NCBI RefSeq assembly: GCF_016907955.1
Contig: NZ_JAFBCX010000001.1
Coordinates: 930,001-994,000, forward strand
Direction of reading: 5' to 3'
Length of the DNA stretch: 64,000 bases
From: Lentzea nigeriaca
GTDB taxonomy: Bacteria; Actinomycetota; Actinomycetes; Mycobacteriales; Pseudonocardiaceae
Part shown: piece by piece, positions 8,498 to 22,136 of the stretch
Numbering within the stretch: position 1 is the stretch's first letter
How the letters are laid out: every line of letters starts with the position of its first letter
The notes under the pieces: generated by a model
Databases searched by the model: none
Told to the model about the DNA's origin: nothing
Seen by the model: the letters and a program-made list of their open reading frames with translations, nothing else
Position numbers and translations under genes: made by a program

Positions 8498-9495
8498 CGC
8501 CGGAGGACGCGATGGTGCTCGCCATCGCGGAGAGCGAACGAGTGCGGGGCACCACCAGCCCCAACCCGCCGGTCGGCTGCGTCATCCTGGACGCGCACGG
8601 CCACCCGGTCGGCTTCGGCGGTACCCAACCGGTCGGCGGCCCGCACGCCGAGGTCATGGCGCTCAAGGAAGCCGGCACCAAGGCACAGGGCGGCACCGCG
8701 ATCGTCACCCTCGAGCCGTGTTCGCACTACGGCCGCACGCCGCCGTGTGCCGAAGCGCTCATCGAAGCGGGCATCAAGCACGTCGTCCACGCCGTCACCG
8801 ATCCCGACCCCAAGGCCGCGGGAGGGGCTCGACGACTCGAAGAAGCAGGCATCACGATCGAGAGTGGCCTTCTGGCGGACAAGGTCAGCAAGGGGCCGCT
8901 GCGCGCATGGCTGCACTTCGTCAAGACCGGACGTCCGCACGTCACGTGGAAGTACGCGTCCTCGCTCGACGGCCGGATCGCGGCGCGGGACGGCACCAGC
9001 CAGTGGATCAGCTCCGAGACCTCCCGCAGGGAGGTCCACGCCATGCGCGCGAAGCTGGACGCGATCATCGTCGGCACGAACACGGTCCGCAAAGACGACC
9101 CGGCGCTGACGGCCAGGGACGACGACGGAATTCCGCTGCCCCATCAGCCGTTGCCCGTGGTCGTGGGTATGAGCGACCTTCCGGACGATGCCAAGCTCCG
9201 GCACACCGCGCTGCACGTGCGCACGCACGACCCCGACGAGGTGCTGACCTCGCTCGCCGCTCGCGGCGTCGTGGACGTGCTGCTCGAAGGCGGCGCAACG
9301 GTGGCCGGTGCGTTCCTGCGCGCTGGGAGAATCGACCGTGTGCTCGCCTACATCGCGCCCGCACTCCTCGGGGACGGCCCCGCGGTGGTGCTGGACGCGG
9401 GCGTGTCAACCATCACTGACGCTGTCCGGTTGACCGTCGAAGACGTCACCATGAGCGGACCGGACTTGCGGATCAGCGCGGTTCCGCAAACTTAG
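8494..9495 (+). CDS. ribD: Bifunctional pyrimidine deaminase/reductase RibD
   Basis: Carries out the second and third steps of riboflavin synthesis: deamination of the pyrimidine, then NADPH reduction of the ribosyl side chain. The 333-residue protein has a cytidine-deaminase-like half (1-145) with Zn ligands in 'HAEVMAL' and '[11 protein letters not shown]', then a DHFR-like reductase half with '[14 protein letters not shown]', '[10 protein letters not shown]', 'IIVGTNTV' and '[13 protein letters not shown]'. GTG 8494 overlaps the rpe stop as GTGA. Next comes riboflavin synthase, eight bases after its stop, with AGGAGG in between. Confidence 0.96.
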   Translation: MTPEDAMVLAIAESERVRGTTSPNPPVGCVILDAHGHPVGFGGTQPVGGPHAEVMALKEAGTKAQGGTAIVTLEPCSHYGRTPPCAEALIEAGIKHVVHAVTDPDPKAAGGARRLEEAGITIESGLLADKVSKGPLRAWLHFVKTGRPHVTWKYASSLDGRIAARDGTSQWISSETSRREVHAMRAKLDAIIVGTNTVRKDDPALTARDDDGIPLPHQPLPVVVGMSDLPDDAKLRHTALHVRTHDPDEVLTSLAARGVVDVLLEGGATVAGAFLRAGRIDRVLAYIAPALLGDGPAVVLDAGVSTITDAVRLTVEDVTMSGPDLRISAVPQT

Positions 9496-9503
9496 GAGGA
9501 GCG

Positions 9504-10120
9504 GTGTTCACCGGGATCGTCGAGGAACTCGGCCACGTGGTCGCGACGGAGGATCTGCCCGACGCGGCGCGGATCCGCATCGCCGGACCGATCGTGACCA
9601 GCGACGCCAAGCACGGCGACTCCATCGCGGTGAACGGCGTCTGCCTCACCGTCGTGGAGGTCGAGAACGACACCTTCACCGCCGACGTGATGCGCGAGAC
9701 GCTCGTGCGCAGCAGCCTCACGAAGGTCGCCTCCGGCGACCGGGTCAACCTTGAGCGCGCGGCCGCGGTCGGCCAGCGCCTCGGCGGCCACATCGTGCAG
9801 GGTCACGTCGACGGCACGGGCACGATTCTCGCGCGGGAGAAGGCGGAGCACTGGGAGATCGTCCACATCGGACTCCCGCCTCACCTCGCCCGCTACGTCG
9901 TGGAGAAGGGCTCGATCACGGTCGACGGCGTCTCGCTGACGGTCGTGACCGTCTCCGAGGACCAGTTCACCGTGAGCCTCATCCCCACGACGCTCGAACT
10001 CACCACGCTCGGGCACCGGCTGCCCGGCGATCTGGTGAACCTGGAGGTCGACGTGCTGGCCAAGTACGTCGAACGACTGGCCGTCCCGCACCTGCGGGCC
10101 ATTGCGGGCGAGGAGGCCCA

Positions 10121-10124
<4 letters not shown>
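9504..10124 (+). CDS. ribE: Riboflavin synthase, alpha chain
   Basis: Dismutates two 6,7-dimethyl-8-ribityllumazine molecules into riboflavin and a pyrimidine. The 206-residue protein is an internal duplication. The first barrel begins '[10 protein letters not shown]' with '[12 protein letters not shown]' (about residue 41), and the second barrel has the matching '[12 protein letters not shown]' (about residue 138). GTG 9504 follows a strong AGGAGG site at 9494-9500. The stop overlaps the GTG of ribBA by four bases. The gene is called ribE or ribC depending on the species. Confidence 0.96.
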
Positions 10125-12311
<2,187 letters not shown>

Positions 12312-12341
12312 GTTTCGCCGGCTGAGGGAGTCTGCACGGAC

Positions 12342-12989
12342 ATGACACAACTCCTGCGAGTGCAGAACTTCGTGGTCTCGAGTGACGGGATCGCGTGCGG
12401 CGAGGACCAGACCCTCGAGAACCCGTTCGGCCTCGACGTCTCGCCCATGGAGCTGTTCGCCTGGGCGGGCGCCACGGCGAGCTGGCCGAACCGCACCGAA
12501 CCCGGTGGCAGCCGCGGTCTCGACGACTACTTCACGCGGGACTTCACGCACAACATCGGCGCCGAGATCATGGGCCGCAACAAGTTCGGGCCCCAGCGCG
12601 GGCCGTGGACCGACCACGAGTGGCAGGGCTGGTGGGGTGCCGAGCCGCCGTTCCACACCCCGGTCTTCGTGCTGACCCACCATCCGCGGCCGTCCTTCAC
12701 CCTGGGCGAGACCACGTTCCACTTCGTCGGTGGCGACCCGGCCGTGGTGCTCGAGCAGGCGAGGGAGGCCGCACAGGGCAAGGACGTGCGGCTCGGCGGC
12801 GGCGTCACGACGATCCGGCAGTTCCTCGACGCCGACCTCGTCGACACGCTGCACGTGGCGGTCTCGCCGCTGAAGCTCGAGTCGGGGCTGCGGCTGTGGC
12901 AGACGCCGGACGAGCTGCTCGACCGGTTCCACCTGGACGTGGTGCCGAGCCCGAGCGGCGTGACGCACCACCTGTTCTGGCGCAAATAG
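12342..12989 (+). CDS. RibD C-terminal-domain (dihydrofolate reductase-like) protein
   Basis: A 215-residue one-domain oxidoreductase with the fold of the RibD reductase half. 'LRVQNFVVSSDGIACGEDQ' begins the domain, 'EIMGRNKFGPQRGPW' (about residue 79) and 'DVRLGGGVTTIRQFLDADL' (about residue 147) are the nucleotide-binding segments, and 'LHVAVSPLKLESGLRL' ends the sheet. Family members often use NADPH or a flavin, but the substrate is not known. The start follows GAGGGAG at 12325-12331. It lies 30 bases after the PH protein and may be read from the rib transcript, though it is not part of the core pathway. A distant paralogue lies at 48398-48931. Confidence 0.85.
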   Translation: MTQLLRVQNFVVSSDGIACGEDQTLENPFGLDVSPMELFAWAGATASWPNRTEPGGSRGLDDYFTRDFTHNIGAEIMGRNKFGPQRGPWTDHEWQGWWGAEPPFHTPVFVLTHHPRPSFTLGETTFHFVGGDPAVVLEQAREAAQGKDVRLGGGVTTIRQFLDADLVDTLHVAVSPLKLESGLRLWQTPDELLDRFHLDVVPSPSGVTHHLFWRK

Positions 12990-13087
12990 GTCAACGGTGC
13001 CCGGCCCGGTAGAACATCGAACACGGCTCGGGAACGCGAGGTGCTGACCCTGCGTGTCCCTGACCGACCGGAAGCGGCCAGGTACCT

Positions 13088-13513
13088 CTAGCGCCAAAGC
13101 CCCAGGATCGCGCCCGCCAGTGCGAGTCCGACGATGTGATAGCCCGCGCTGATGGCCGAGAGGGTCTTCGGCGCGGGTTTCGTCATGTCGAAGGTGCCGG
13201 TCACGAAGATCACCGGAAGCGTGACGCCGACACCCACGACCAGCCCGAGCAGAATCCCTTTCATGATGTTGTCGGTACCGGAGGCCGCAGCGATCATCGC
13301 CGTCGCGAGCGTGGCGACGAAGCAGGTGGCCACCGGCACGGCGTAGATGCCGGCGCCCGCGTTCTCCGGTGGGTTGAGGTCCCAGCCCGAGGACCGCTGC
13401 CAGGCCCTGCCGAAGGCGAACTCCGCGTACCACAAGGCACCCAACGCGAAGTACGCGATCGTCGCCACGATCACGGCTAACCAGTTCAGATCGCCGAGCA
13501 CGCTCAAGCTCAT
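13088..13513 (-). CDS. DUF1761 membrane protein, copy 1
   Basis: 141 residues with four predicted membrane helices. 'LNWLAVIVATIAYFALGALWYAEF' (about residues 9-32) is the typical DUF1761 beginning, followed by 'GIYAVPVATCFVATLATAMI' and a C-terminal pair of helices ending GLWR. The function of the family is unknown. A near copy lies 55 bases upstream in the same direction, so the pair is probably one transcript and a recent duplication. No signal peptide is needed because the first helix acts as the insertion signal. Confidence 0.85.
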   Translation of the reverse strand: MSLSVLGDLNWLAVIVATIAYFALGALWYAEFAFGRAWQRSSGWDLNPPENAGAGIYAVPVATCFVATLATAMIAAASGTDNIMKGILLGLVVGVGVTLPVIFVTGTFDMTKPAPKTLSAISAGYHIVGLALAGAILGLWR

Positions 13514-13568
13514 GAGGGTCTCCCGCGGTGATCAGGGTGACTTGGCATCGCGGGGTGGCCGTTCGCCG

Positions 13569-13994
13569 TTACTGCCAGAGCGCGAGGATGATGCTGGCCA
13601 GCAGCAAGCCGGTGAGGTGGTAGCCGGCGCTGATGGCGACGGTGGTCATCGCGGCCGGCTTGGTCGAGTCGAACATGCCCGTGACGGCGAGGACGGCGCC
13701 GGACAGTCCGATGCCGACGACGATCGCGAGCACGATGCCCTCGCCGAGGGTGTCCGTGCCGGTGGCCGCGGCGATCATCGCGGTCGCGAGGGTGGCGACG
13801 AAGCAGGTGGCCAGCGGCACGGCGTAGATGCCGGCGCCCGCGCCCTCCGGGGCGTTGCCGTCCCAGCCCATGGCTCTCTGCCAGGCCTTGCCGAAGAGGA
13901 ACTCGGCATACCAGAGCCCGCCCAGTCCGAAGTAGACGATGGTGGCCACGAGGACGGCGAGCCAGTTGAGGTCGCCGAGGACGCTGAAGCTCAT
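13569..13994 (-). CDS. DUF1761 membrane protein, copy 2
   Basis: Also 141 residues, colinear with copy 1 and by eye about 70% identical. The N-terminus MS[LF]SVLGDLNWLAV and the block IYAVP[VL]ATCFVATLATAMI are nearly unchanged between the copies. The helices after residue 80 have diverged more, mostly by conservative changes. As the upstream member of the tandem pair it is read first. It lies downstream of the subtilisin gene on the same strand, but a strong hairpin at 14045-14076 separates them. Confidence 0.85.
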   Translation of the reverse strand: MSFSVLGDLNWLAVLVATIVYFGLGGLWYAEFLFGKAWQRAMGWDGNAPEGAGAGIYAVPLATCFVATLATAMIAAATGTDTLGEGIVLAIVVGIGLSGAVLAVTGMFDSTKPAAMTTVAISAGYHLTGLLLASIILALWQ

Positions 13995-14044
13995 GATTCC
14001 TCCAGCTTGATCACAGGTGCGGGGAATCGTAGATCCAGTTGTGA

Positions 14045-14076
14045 GGGGCCGCTCACCGAAACCGGTGGGCGGCCCC
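14045..14076. terminator. Hairpin terminator after the subtilisin gene
   Basis: GGGGCCGCTCACC pairs with GGTGGGCGGCCCC (one G-T pair) around a short loop. It begins six bases past the protease stop on the minus strand. There is no T-run, as is common in actinomycetes. Confidence 0.7.
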
Positions 14077-14081
14077 AGTGG

Positions 14082-15581
14082 TCAGCTCACCGCCTTGAGG
14101 GCGTCGATCTCACCCGAGCCGTAGAAGCTGTTGTGCGCCGTTCCGCCCTGGCACGTCTGCGGTTCCCCGCTGTTCTGCGGGAAGGCCGCGTAGATCGACG
14201 TGTCGGGACACGGCAGCGGGTTGGTCGCCTGCTGGAGCCTGGCGGCCGCGCCCGCGGAGCCGTACTTGCTGACCAGCAGACCCGCGACACCGGCCACGTG
14301 GGGACCGGCCATCGAGGTGCCCTGCAGGTAGCAGTACTTCGCGCCGTTGTCGAGGACCTGGCGTGCACACGGCACGTAGCTCGGGTACGTCGACAGCACC
14401 CGGCCGTTCGGGGCGGCCGAGGTCAGTTGCAGGCGTGCGTCGCCGCCCGGTGCGGCCACGTCGGCGGTGGAGATGCCATAGCTCGAGTAGTACGACTTGA
14501 GCCGCAGGTTGCCCGTCGCGGTCACGCCGACGACACCGGGGACCTCGACCGGGACGACCGAGCACGCGTTGGTGATCTCCCGTTCCTGCTCGCTGCCGGG
14601 CGGGAAGTCGGGGCTGATCACGTCGACGCGCGGGTGCGACAGGTCGGTGCTCTCGTTGCCCTCGGACGCCACGACGACCACGCCCTTGGACTGCGCGTAC
14701 CGGATCGCCCTGCGCTCGGCGTTCCAGATCGCGCGCTGGTCGGCGTCGTTGCGGCAGTTGAACAGCCACGGGTCGGCGAAGTAGCTGTTGTTGGTGACGT
14801 GGATGCCGTGCGTGGCGGTCCACATGTACGCGCAGACGACCATCTCCGGGAAGAAGAAGCCGTCGTCGTTGCTCGACTTCACGCCGGCCAGGCGCACGTT
14901 CGGCGCCACGCCGACGATGCCGGTGCCGTTCGCGGCCGCGGCGATGGTGCCCGCGGTGTGGGTGCCGTGGCCGACCTGGTCGTTGCCGGGCAGCAACGGC
15001 GTCGGCGTGCCACTCGAGCAGTCCGCACTGCGCGACGCGTCGTAGTTCGGCGCGAGGTCGGGGTGCGTGAAGTCGAGGCCGGTGTCCAGCGTGGCCACGA
15101 CGACCTGCTTGCTGCCTTGCGTGACCTGGTGCGCCTGCGGCACGTTGATCTGGTTCATGTCCCACTGCAGACCGGACAACGAGTCGCCCCACGCGGCGGC
15201 CTGGGCGACGTCGGTGCCCTCGTCGCTCTGGTCGGGTGCCACGCGGACGCCGAGGCCGCTGGTGGCCGCGACGCCTTCGACGTTGCCGTTCTGCTTCACC
15301 GCGCCCGCGAAACCACTGCTGGCCGACCGGGCGATCACGACACCGATCTGGCTGTAGTTCGCGACAACGGTGCCGCCGGCGCTCGCGATGGTGTTCGCGG
15401 CGTTCGACGACGAGGCGCCCTCGCGGTAGAGGACGACGTAGGTGGACTCCGTCGCGGCACCGGCCTGGATCGCCGGGGCGACGCACAGAGCCGCCCCGAG
15501 ACCGGCGGCGGCCAGCAGTGCTCGTGGACGATTCAACAAATGTCTCACCGCTTCCCGTAGTAAGGATGCTCCCAGGGACAT
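14082..15581 (-). CDS. Secreted subtilisin-family (S8) serine protease
   Basis: 499 residues. The hydrophobic N-terminal segment ending 'IQAGAA' (about residue 42) is a signal peptide, so the enzyme is exported. An inhibitor-I9-like propeptide follows (about 46-110, 'YVVLYREGASSSNAANTIAS'). The catalytic triad is visible as Asp in 'VATLDTGLDFTHPDL', His in 'GHGTHTAGTIAAAA' and Ser in 'GTSMAGPHVAGVAG'; the oxyanion Asn region is 'HVTNNSYFADP'. Six or more Cys residues suggest disulfides. ATG 15581 lacks a clear ribosome site; GTG 15548 would give a more standard signal peptide, so the start is uncertain. Confidence 0.93.
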   Translation of the reverse strand: MSLGASLLREAVRHLLNRPRALLAAAGLGAALCVAPAIQAGAATESTYVVLYREGASSSNAANTIASAGGTVVANYSQIGVVIARSASSGFAGAVKQNGNVEGVAATSGLGVRVAPDQSDEGTDVAQAAAWGDSLSGLQWDMNQINVPQAHQVTQGSKQVVVATLDTGLDFTHPDLAPNYDASRSADCSSGTPTPLLPGNDQVGHGTHTAGTIAAAANGTGIVGVAPNVRLAGVKSSNDDGFFFPEMVVCAYMWTATHGIHVTNNSYFADPWLFNCRNDADQRAIWNAERRAIRYAQSKGVVVVASEGNESTDLSHPRVDVISPDFPPGSEQEREITNACSVVPVEVPGVVGVTATGNLRLKSYYSSYGISTADVAAPGGDARLQLTSAAPNGRVLSTYPSYVPCARQVLDNGAKYCYLQGTSMAGPHVAGVAGLLVSKYGSAGAAARLQQATNPLPCPDTSIYAAFPQNSGEPQTCQGGTAHNSFYGSGEIDALKAVS

Positions 15582-15659
15582 CTGTGCTGGTCAGGAATTT
15601 GTTACATCACATGCGATGGGCATTCAGGCGATTACTGCAAGCATAATTCTGTGAATGTG

Positions 15660-15692
15660 AAAAGGCCGCCCACGGAGAGTGGGCGGCCTTTT
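15660..15692. terminator. Strong bidirectional intrinsic terminator
   Basis: AAAAGGCCGCCCAC pairs perfectly with GTGGGCGGCCTTTT over 14 base pairs with a five-base loop. It is symmetrical, with an A-run on one side and a T-run on the other. It lies 15 bases past the aconitase stop and should end that minus-strand transcript. Confidence 0.9.
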
Positions 15693-15706
15693 CTTAATCG
15701 AACTGA

Positions 15707-18520
<2,814 letters not shown>

Positions 18521-18651
18521 GTGCAACTCCATCTGGTGACAGCGCAGTGGTCAGTTCGGGGTACGGGGAGAGTCTTCCTCAACCGGTCGACCACTGCCCC
18601 TCGACCCCAAACAGTACGCGCGTCCTGTTAGCCGCTTCAACCAAGGTTGCC

Positions 18652-19503
18652 CTAAGTCACGCGGTACTCGCCGGGCGAGCGGCCCATGATCCTCTTGAAC
18701 GCGGCGCTGAACGCGCTTTCGGTGCGATATCCGACCGCGGCGGCGATCGACGCGACCGTGTCCGTGGTGTCCCTGAGCAGGCGAGAGGCGGCCTGCATGC
18801 GCAGGCGCGCCAGGTAGTCGAGCGGCGTCAGACCGACGGTCTCCTTGAACCGCAAGAAGAACGTGGACCGCGACATCGCCGCGACCGCCGCCAGCTCGCC
18901 GACGGTCCACGGGTGCCCGAGGTCGTCGTGCAGCGCCTGGAACGCCGGCCCGAGCCGCGGGTGCAGCGACGGGCTCGGCGCGTGATCGCGGAGAACCTGG
19001 AGCAGGAGCACCTGGGAGAGCCGGTCGAGGATCGCCTTGCCGCCGTCGACCTCGCTCCTGATCAACGCGATCGTGGCCTGCGCCGTGCCGGTGCGGGCTC
19101 GCACGTGGACGACCGGCGGCAGGACGTCGAGCAGTCGCGCGGCTTCCGGATCGCACGTGAAGCCCGCGCCGACCAGCGTCGTGTCGTGGCCTTCCCCGAC
19201 GGTCGCCCGGTCGCGGGTGGTGCCGTCGTCGTGCCGGTAGTACGGCGCCGCGAACACCGACGGCGTGTCCGGATCACTCGCGATCCGGTACGGCCGCCGC
19301 CCCGCGATGACGTAGCAGTCGCCTTCCTCTGCCCAGAAACCCTGCCCGCCGACCGTGATGTGCACGCGGCCGCGCACCACGACCTCGACCCGCAGGTCCA
19401 GCCGCCCGACGAAATGCAGCGCCCACCGCCCGCCCGCGTGCAGGGGCGTCGTGACGGCCCAGTTCACGCTCAGCGTCGACAGCACGTGCTCGAGCGGGTT
19501 CAC
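18652..19503 (-). CDS. AraC-family transcriptional regulator with cupin-type sensor
   Basis: About 283 residues. The N-terminal half is an AraC_binding/cupin_6 domain ('WAVTTPLHAGGRWALHFVG', 'LRVEVVVRGRVHITVGG'). The C-terminal 100 residues hold two helix-turn-helix units ('WTVGELAAVAAMSRSTFFLRF' and 'DTVASIAAAVGYRTESAFSAAF') and end with the classic 'FKRIMGRSPGEYR'. GTG 19503 is preferred because GAGG lies just before it; the frame extends nine codons further. It is divergent from an alpha/beta hydrolase (about 98 bases between starts), the usual arrangement for a regulator and its target. The ligand is unknown. Confidence 0.92.
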   Translation of the reverse strand: MNPLEHVLSTLSVNWAVTTPLHAGGRWALHFVGRLDLRVEVVVRGRVHITVGGQGFWAEEGDCYVIAGRRPYRIASDPDTPSVFAAPYYRHDDGTTRDRATVGEGHDTTLVGAGFTCDPEAARLLDVLPPVVHVRARTGTAQATIALIRSEVDGGKAILDRLSQVLLLQVLRDHAPSPSLHPRLGPAFQALHDDLGHPWTVGELAAVAAMSRSTFFLRFKETVGLTPLDYLARLRMQAASRLLRDTTDTVASIAAAVGYRTESAFSAAFKRIMGRSPGEYRVT

Positions 19504-19601
19504 CAACCTCGGACTCTCCCGACAGGACAACGGACTCTGGCGACGGTGCCAGTCGATCTTGCCTGGTTAGCGTACGGGCACACCGAAGACGAGGAGATGT
19601 G

Positions 19602-20252
19602 ATGGACCGCGGGAACCTGTTGCTCGTGCACGGCGCCTGGCACGGGTCGTGGTGCTGGGACCTGCTGGTCCCCGAGCTGCGGTCGAGGGGCTGGGCCACG
19701 TCGGTGGTCGACCTGCCGGGGACCGGTGTGCACGCCGACGCGAAGGCCGTCCGGGACGCGTTGCTGGACGTCGACGGTCCGGTGACGGTGCTGGCGCACT
19801 CGTACGGGGGCGTCCCCGTCGCGCAGGTCGCGGCGTCGGTCCACTCGGTCACGGGACTGATCTACCTGGCGGCCCACATGCTCGAACCGGGCGAGAGCGT
19901 GGTGTCACCGCTCGGAGGCCCCTGGTACCCGGAGGGCACCGCGGTGCTGGACGTGCCGGAGCAGGCACGGGAGCTGCTCTTCGCGGATGTCCCGGACGAG
20001 GTGGCCGAGTGGGCGCTGCGACAGTTGCGGCCGCAGCCCGCGGCCGTGTTCGAGCAGGAGCAGACCGAGGCGGCGTGGCAGCTGTTGCCGACCGCGGCGA
20101 TCCTCTGCGACGACGACCGGATCCTGCCTCCGGTGTTCGCGCAACGAGCGGCGAAGGCGGAGGTCGTGCGACACCTGCCGGGCGGCCACTCGCCGTTCCT
20201 GGCGCGACCGCGGGCGCTCGCCGATCTCGTGTGCGAGATCGCTCAGGGGTAG
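19602..20252 (+). CDS. Alpha/beta hydrolase
   Basis: A 216-residue one-domain hydrolase. 'LLLVHGAWHGSWCWD' near the N-terminus is the oxyanion region, 'VLAHSYGGVPVAQVA' (about residue 66) carries the nucleophile Ser, 'CDDDRILPP' the acid, and 'HLPGGHSPFLARP' near the C-terminus the His. The short length and 'GAWHG' opening resemble the small esterase/EstC group. ATG 19602 has GAGGAG five bases upstream. It is divergent from the AraC regulator, probably its controller. The substrate is unknown. Two hairpins follow its stop. Confidence 0.9.
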   Translation: MDRGNLLLVHGAWHGSWCWDLLVPELRSRGWATSVVDLPGTGVHADAKAVRDALLDVDGPVTVLAHSYGGVPVAQVAASVHSVTGLIYLAAHMLEPGESVVSPLGGPWYPEGTAVLDVPEQARELLFADVPDEVAEWALRQLRPQPAAVFEQEQTEAAWQLLPTAAILCDDDRILPPVFAQRAAKAEVVRHLPGGHSPFLARPRALADLVCEIAQG

Positions 20253-20286
20253 CCCGGCCGGGGCCGGAGGAGTCGCCGGGCTACCC
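20247..20286. terminator. Hairpin terminator after the hydrolase
   Basis: GGGTAGCCCGGC pairs perfectly with GCCGGGCTACCC across a 16-base loop. The stem contains the hydrolase TAG stop and lies between two convergent genes. Confidence 0.75.
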
Positions 20287-20293
20287 GCGGAAG

Positions 20294-20315
20294 GGCGGCG
20301 CGGCTACGCGCCGCC
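20294..20315. terminator. Compact GC hairpin at the end of the roadblock operon
   Basis: GGCGGCGCG pairs with CGCGCCGCC around a four-base loop that holds the stop codon of the minus-strand roadblock gene. Probably terminates that operon together with the neighbouring hairpin. Confidence 0.6.
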
Positions 20316-20732
20316 GTGTTCCTTGACGACCCGGCGGGCCGAGGCGAAGAGCATGCCGATGTTGACCGACTTGGGGCACACGACGACGGCGACGACGTCC
20401 TCGTGGTGGTTGTTGCGGATGAACAGGTGCGTGAGGTTGCTGCTGTTGACCAGGATCTCCTGGAAGTAGTGCTCGGAGCTCGAGATGCCGCGCCGCTCCT
20501 TGAAGACGTCTTCGATCATGGTCACCGTGCGGCCCTGGAAGAGGTCCAGCGTGGCCCCGGCGAGCAGGTCGAGCACCTCCGACGGGTGGCTCTCGGTCGT
20601 CTCGAACGAGAGCAGCATGCCGGTGGCCATGTCGACGACGCCGGCGGCGAGACAGCCGGGCACCTCCTGCCGCAGGTATCGGACCATCGCGGCCATCTGG
20701 TCGGACATGGCTCTGTTGCTCATCTTCGTCAT
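20304..20732 (-). CDS. Roadblock/LC7-like protein, second of a pair
   Basis: 142 residues. After a short Met-rich start the chain has the roadblock profile of alternating strands and helices: 'PGCLAAGVVDMATGMLLSFE', 'LFIRNNHHEDVVAVVVCPKS' and a C-terminal helix 'NIGMLFASARRVVKEHGG'. Roadblock proteins act as GTPase co-regulators in bacterial Mgl-like and conservon systems. No GTPase gene is nearby. It lies 13 bases after the other roadblock gene and shares its transcript. It has no signal or membrane segment. Confidence 0.75.
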   Translation of the reverse strand: MTKMSNRAMSDQMAAMVRYLRQEVPGCLAAGVVDMATGMLLSFETTESHPSEVLDLLAGATLDLFQGRTVTMIEDVFKERRGISSSEHYFQEILVNSSNLTHLFIRNNHHEDVVAVVVCPKSVNIGMLFASARRVVKEHGGA

Positions 20733-20745
20733 TTCACGTTTCTTT

Positions 20746-21117
20746 TCAGGCGGCGGTGAGAACGGAGTTGATGCGTTCGATCGCGGGCTGTGACTCCTGG
20801 TGGAGCCGGGTCACGTTGAGTCCTTCGTCGCCGAGCACCACCATGAGGGCCAGTGCGCCGACCGCGTACACGGCCATACAGCCGTTGCTGCTGAAGACGA
20901 CGGTTTGCCGGAATGCTCCCTGACCGGCGACCTCGCTGGTTCGCCTGGCAATTCCGAGATCGGCGGCGGCCAGTGCGGAGATGACCTCGGTGTCGATCCT
21001 GTCGGACATGTCCGCCATAATCAGAATGCCGTCGTTCGCGGCGATCAGCGTGTCGGTGATTCCGGTGACTCGTTCGCGCAGACCGTGCAGCTCGGCGGCC
21101 AGCACGTCGTGATTCAC
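20746..21117 (-). CDS. Roadblock/LC7-domain protein, first of a pair
   Basis: 123 residues. An N-terminal helix 'LAAELHGLRERVTGITDTLI' leads into 'AANDGILIMADMSDRIDTEV', a helix 'ISALAAADLGIARRTSEVAG', then strands 'FRQTVVFSSNGCMAVYAVG' and 'ALALMVVLGDEGLNV'. This is the canonical roadblock/LC7 order seen in conservon CvnB proteins. GTG 21117 overlaps the stop of the upstream DUF4388-like gene by four bases, so the two should be translated together and may form one complex. Confidence 0.85.
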   Translation of the reverse strand: MNHDVLAAELHGLRERVTGITDTLIAANDGILIMADMSDRIDTEVISALAAADLGIARRTSEVAGQGAFRQTVVFSSNGCMAVYAVGALALMVVLGDEGLNVTRLHQESQPAIERINSVLTAA

Positions 21118-22004
21118 GGCTTCTTCCTCTCTGTCTGTTTGAACAGCTTCGGTAACAGTTGGCGCCTCAACGACCGGGGCAGCGGGACGTCGTCGCCGTC
21201 GTCGCCGGAAACGGGTTCCGGCGGCGGGTTCGGGGGAGGGGGAGGCGGTGTCGGCGGGGGCATCTGCCGTGGCCGCAGCGGCACCGCGAGCGGTGGTCCC
21301 GCCGCGATGACCGTCGTGCCCGGCACGATCGTCAGCAGGCCGTCGGCCACCATGCGGCAGGCCTCGATCGTCACGGGGTAGACGCTGCGGCCCGACACGA
21401 ACGCGATGTCGCGCGTGGTGCGTCTGCCCGTGGCGTGGGCGAGGATCTCTCCGCGCACCGGGCCGAGATCCCGCAGGTGGGAGCCGGGAGCGGGGGCCAG
21501 GCGGTCACGGTGGGGCGCCAGCGGGTGCTTCAGCGCCAGCAGCGAGCTGATCCGCCGCGAGGTCTCCTGGAGCAACCGGACCGGGTCGATCGCGCTGTTC
21601 ATCGCGACGGGGATGTCGAGCGTTCGCGGGGTGAACGTGCAGTCCTCGATGTCGCCCGCGACGATGGTGAACGCCGCGTCCTGCGTGGCCATCATCGCCA
21701 CGACGTGCAGTTCGGTCTCGCCGATGGTGCCGCGGGTGCCGGTGGTGAGCGCGGCGGTCCACTCGGATTCGCTGATTCGTCCTGTGCGCAACAACAACGC
21801 GTCCGGCCCCGGTGAACCCGCGCTCTCCACGCAGATGATGCCGCCATCACGCAGATGAATTCTTCCGCCGGGATTTCCCAGGACGTGCAACGTTCCCGTG
21901 GCGCCTGCCGAGCCGCGTCCGGTGAGCGCACCCGCGAGCAGGTCGAAGGAGAATTGCGTACCGGTTTTCAGGGTGTCACCCGCATTCGTCTTACCGAGCC
22001 GCAC
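21114..22004 (-). CDS. DUF4388/PatA-like regulator with proline-rich linker, first gene of the roadblock operon
   Basis: 296 residues. The N-terminal part ('FDLLAGALTGRGSAGATGTL', 'GGRIHLRDGGIICVESAGSP') resembles the DUF4388 sensor module that in other proteins pairs with signalling GTPases. The middle (about 180-225) has a winged-helix look: 'HATGRRTTRDIAFVSGRSVY' followed by 'VTIEACRMVADGLLTI'. A proline run 'PPPTPPPPPPNPPPEP' (about 248) then an acidic patch and basic tail follow. It may link a ligand- or GTPase-sensing module to two roadblock partners. The start is a GTG with a weak site. Assignment is from pattern only. Confidence 0.65.
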   Translation of the reverse strand: MRLGKTNAGDTLKTGTQFSFDLLAGALTGRGSAGATGTLHVLGNPGGRIHLRDGGIICVESAGSPGPDALLLRTGRISESEWTAALTTGTRGTIGETELHVVAMMATQDAAFTIVAGDIEDCTFTPRTLDIPVAMNSAIDPVRLLQETSRRISSLLALKHPLAPHRDRLAPAPGSHLRDLGPVRGEILAHATGRRTTRDIAFVSGRSVYPVTIEACRMVADGLLTIVPGTTVIAAGPPLAVPLRPRQMPPPTPPPPPPNPPPEPVSGDDGDDVPLPRSLRRQLLPKLFKQTERKKP

Positions 22005-22136
22005 GGTTTCGTTCGCCGCGCTTCTGGGAAGTCATCTTTGTTGCTCGGGTGACGGTTTGTCGCCACTGTTCACTCGATCGTGTGAAAAGCGACCAGATTA
22101 TATTTATTGGGCATGCATGTGGTGCAACTCAGAGTT

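Noticed and set aside
8450..9510. FMN riboswitch ahead of the riboflavin genes
   Set aside because: ribD starts inside the rpe stop and ribE eight bases after ribD; there is no leader long enough and no matching conserved segments.
13347..15560. 737-codon plus-strand frame across the DUF1761 and subtilisin genes
   Set aside because: It crosses two clear minus-strand genes and the terminator between them, and its product is low-complexity.
22005..22136. Promoter in the AT-rich patch before the roadblock operon
   Set aside because: The patch at about 22092-22120 is noticeable, but no hexamer pair with proper spacing to the GTG at 22004 could be defended.
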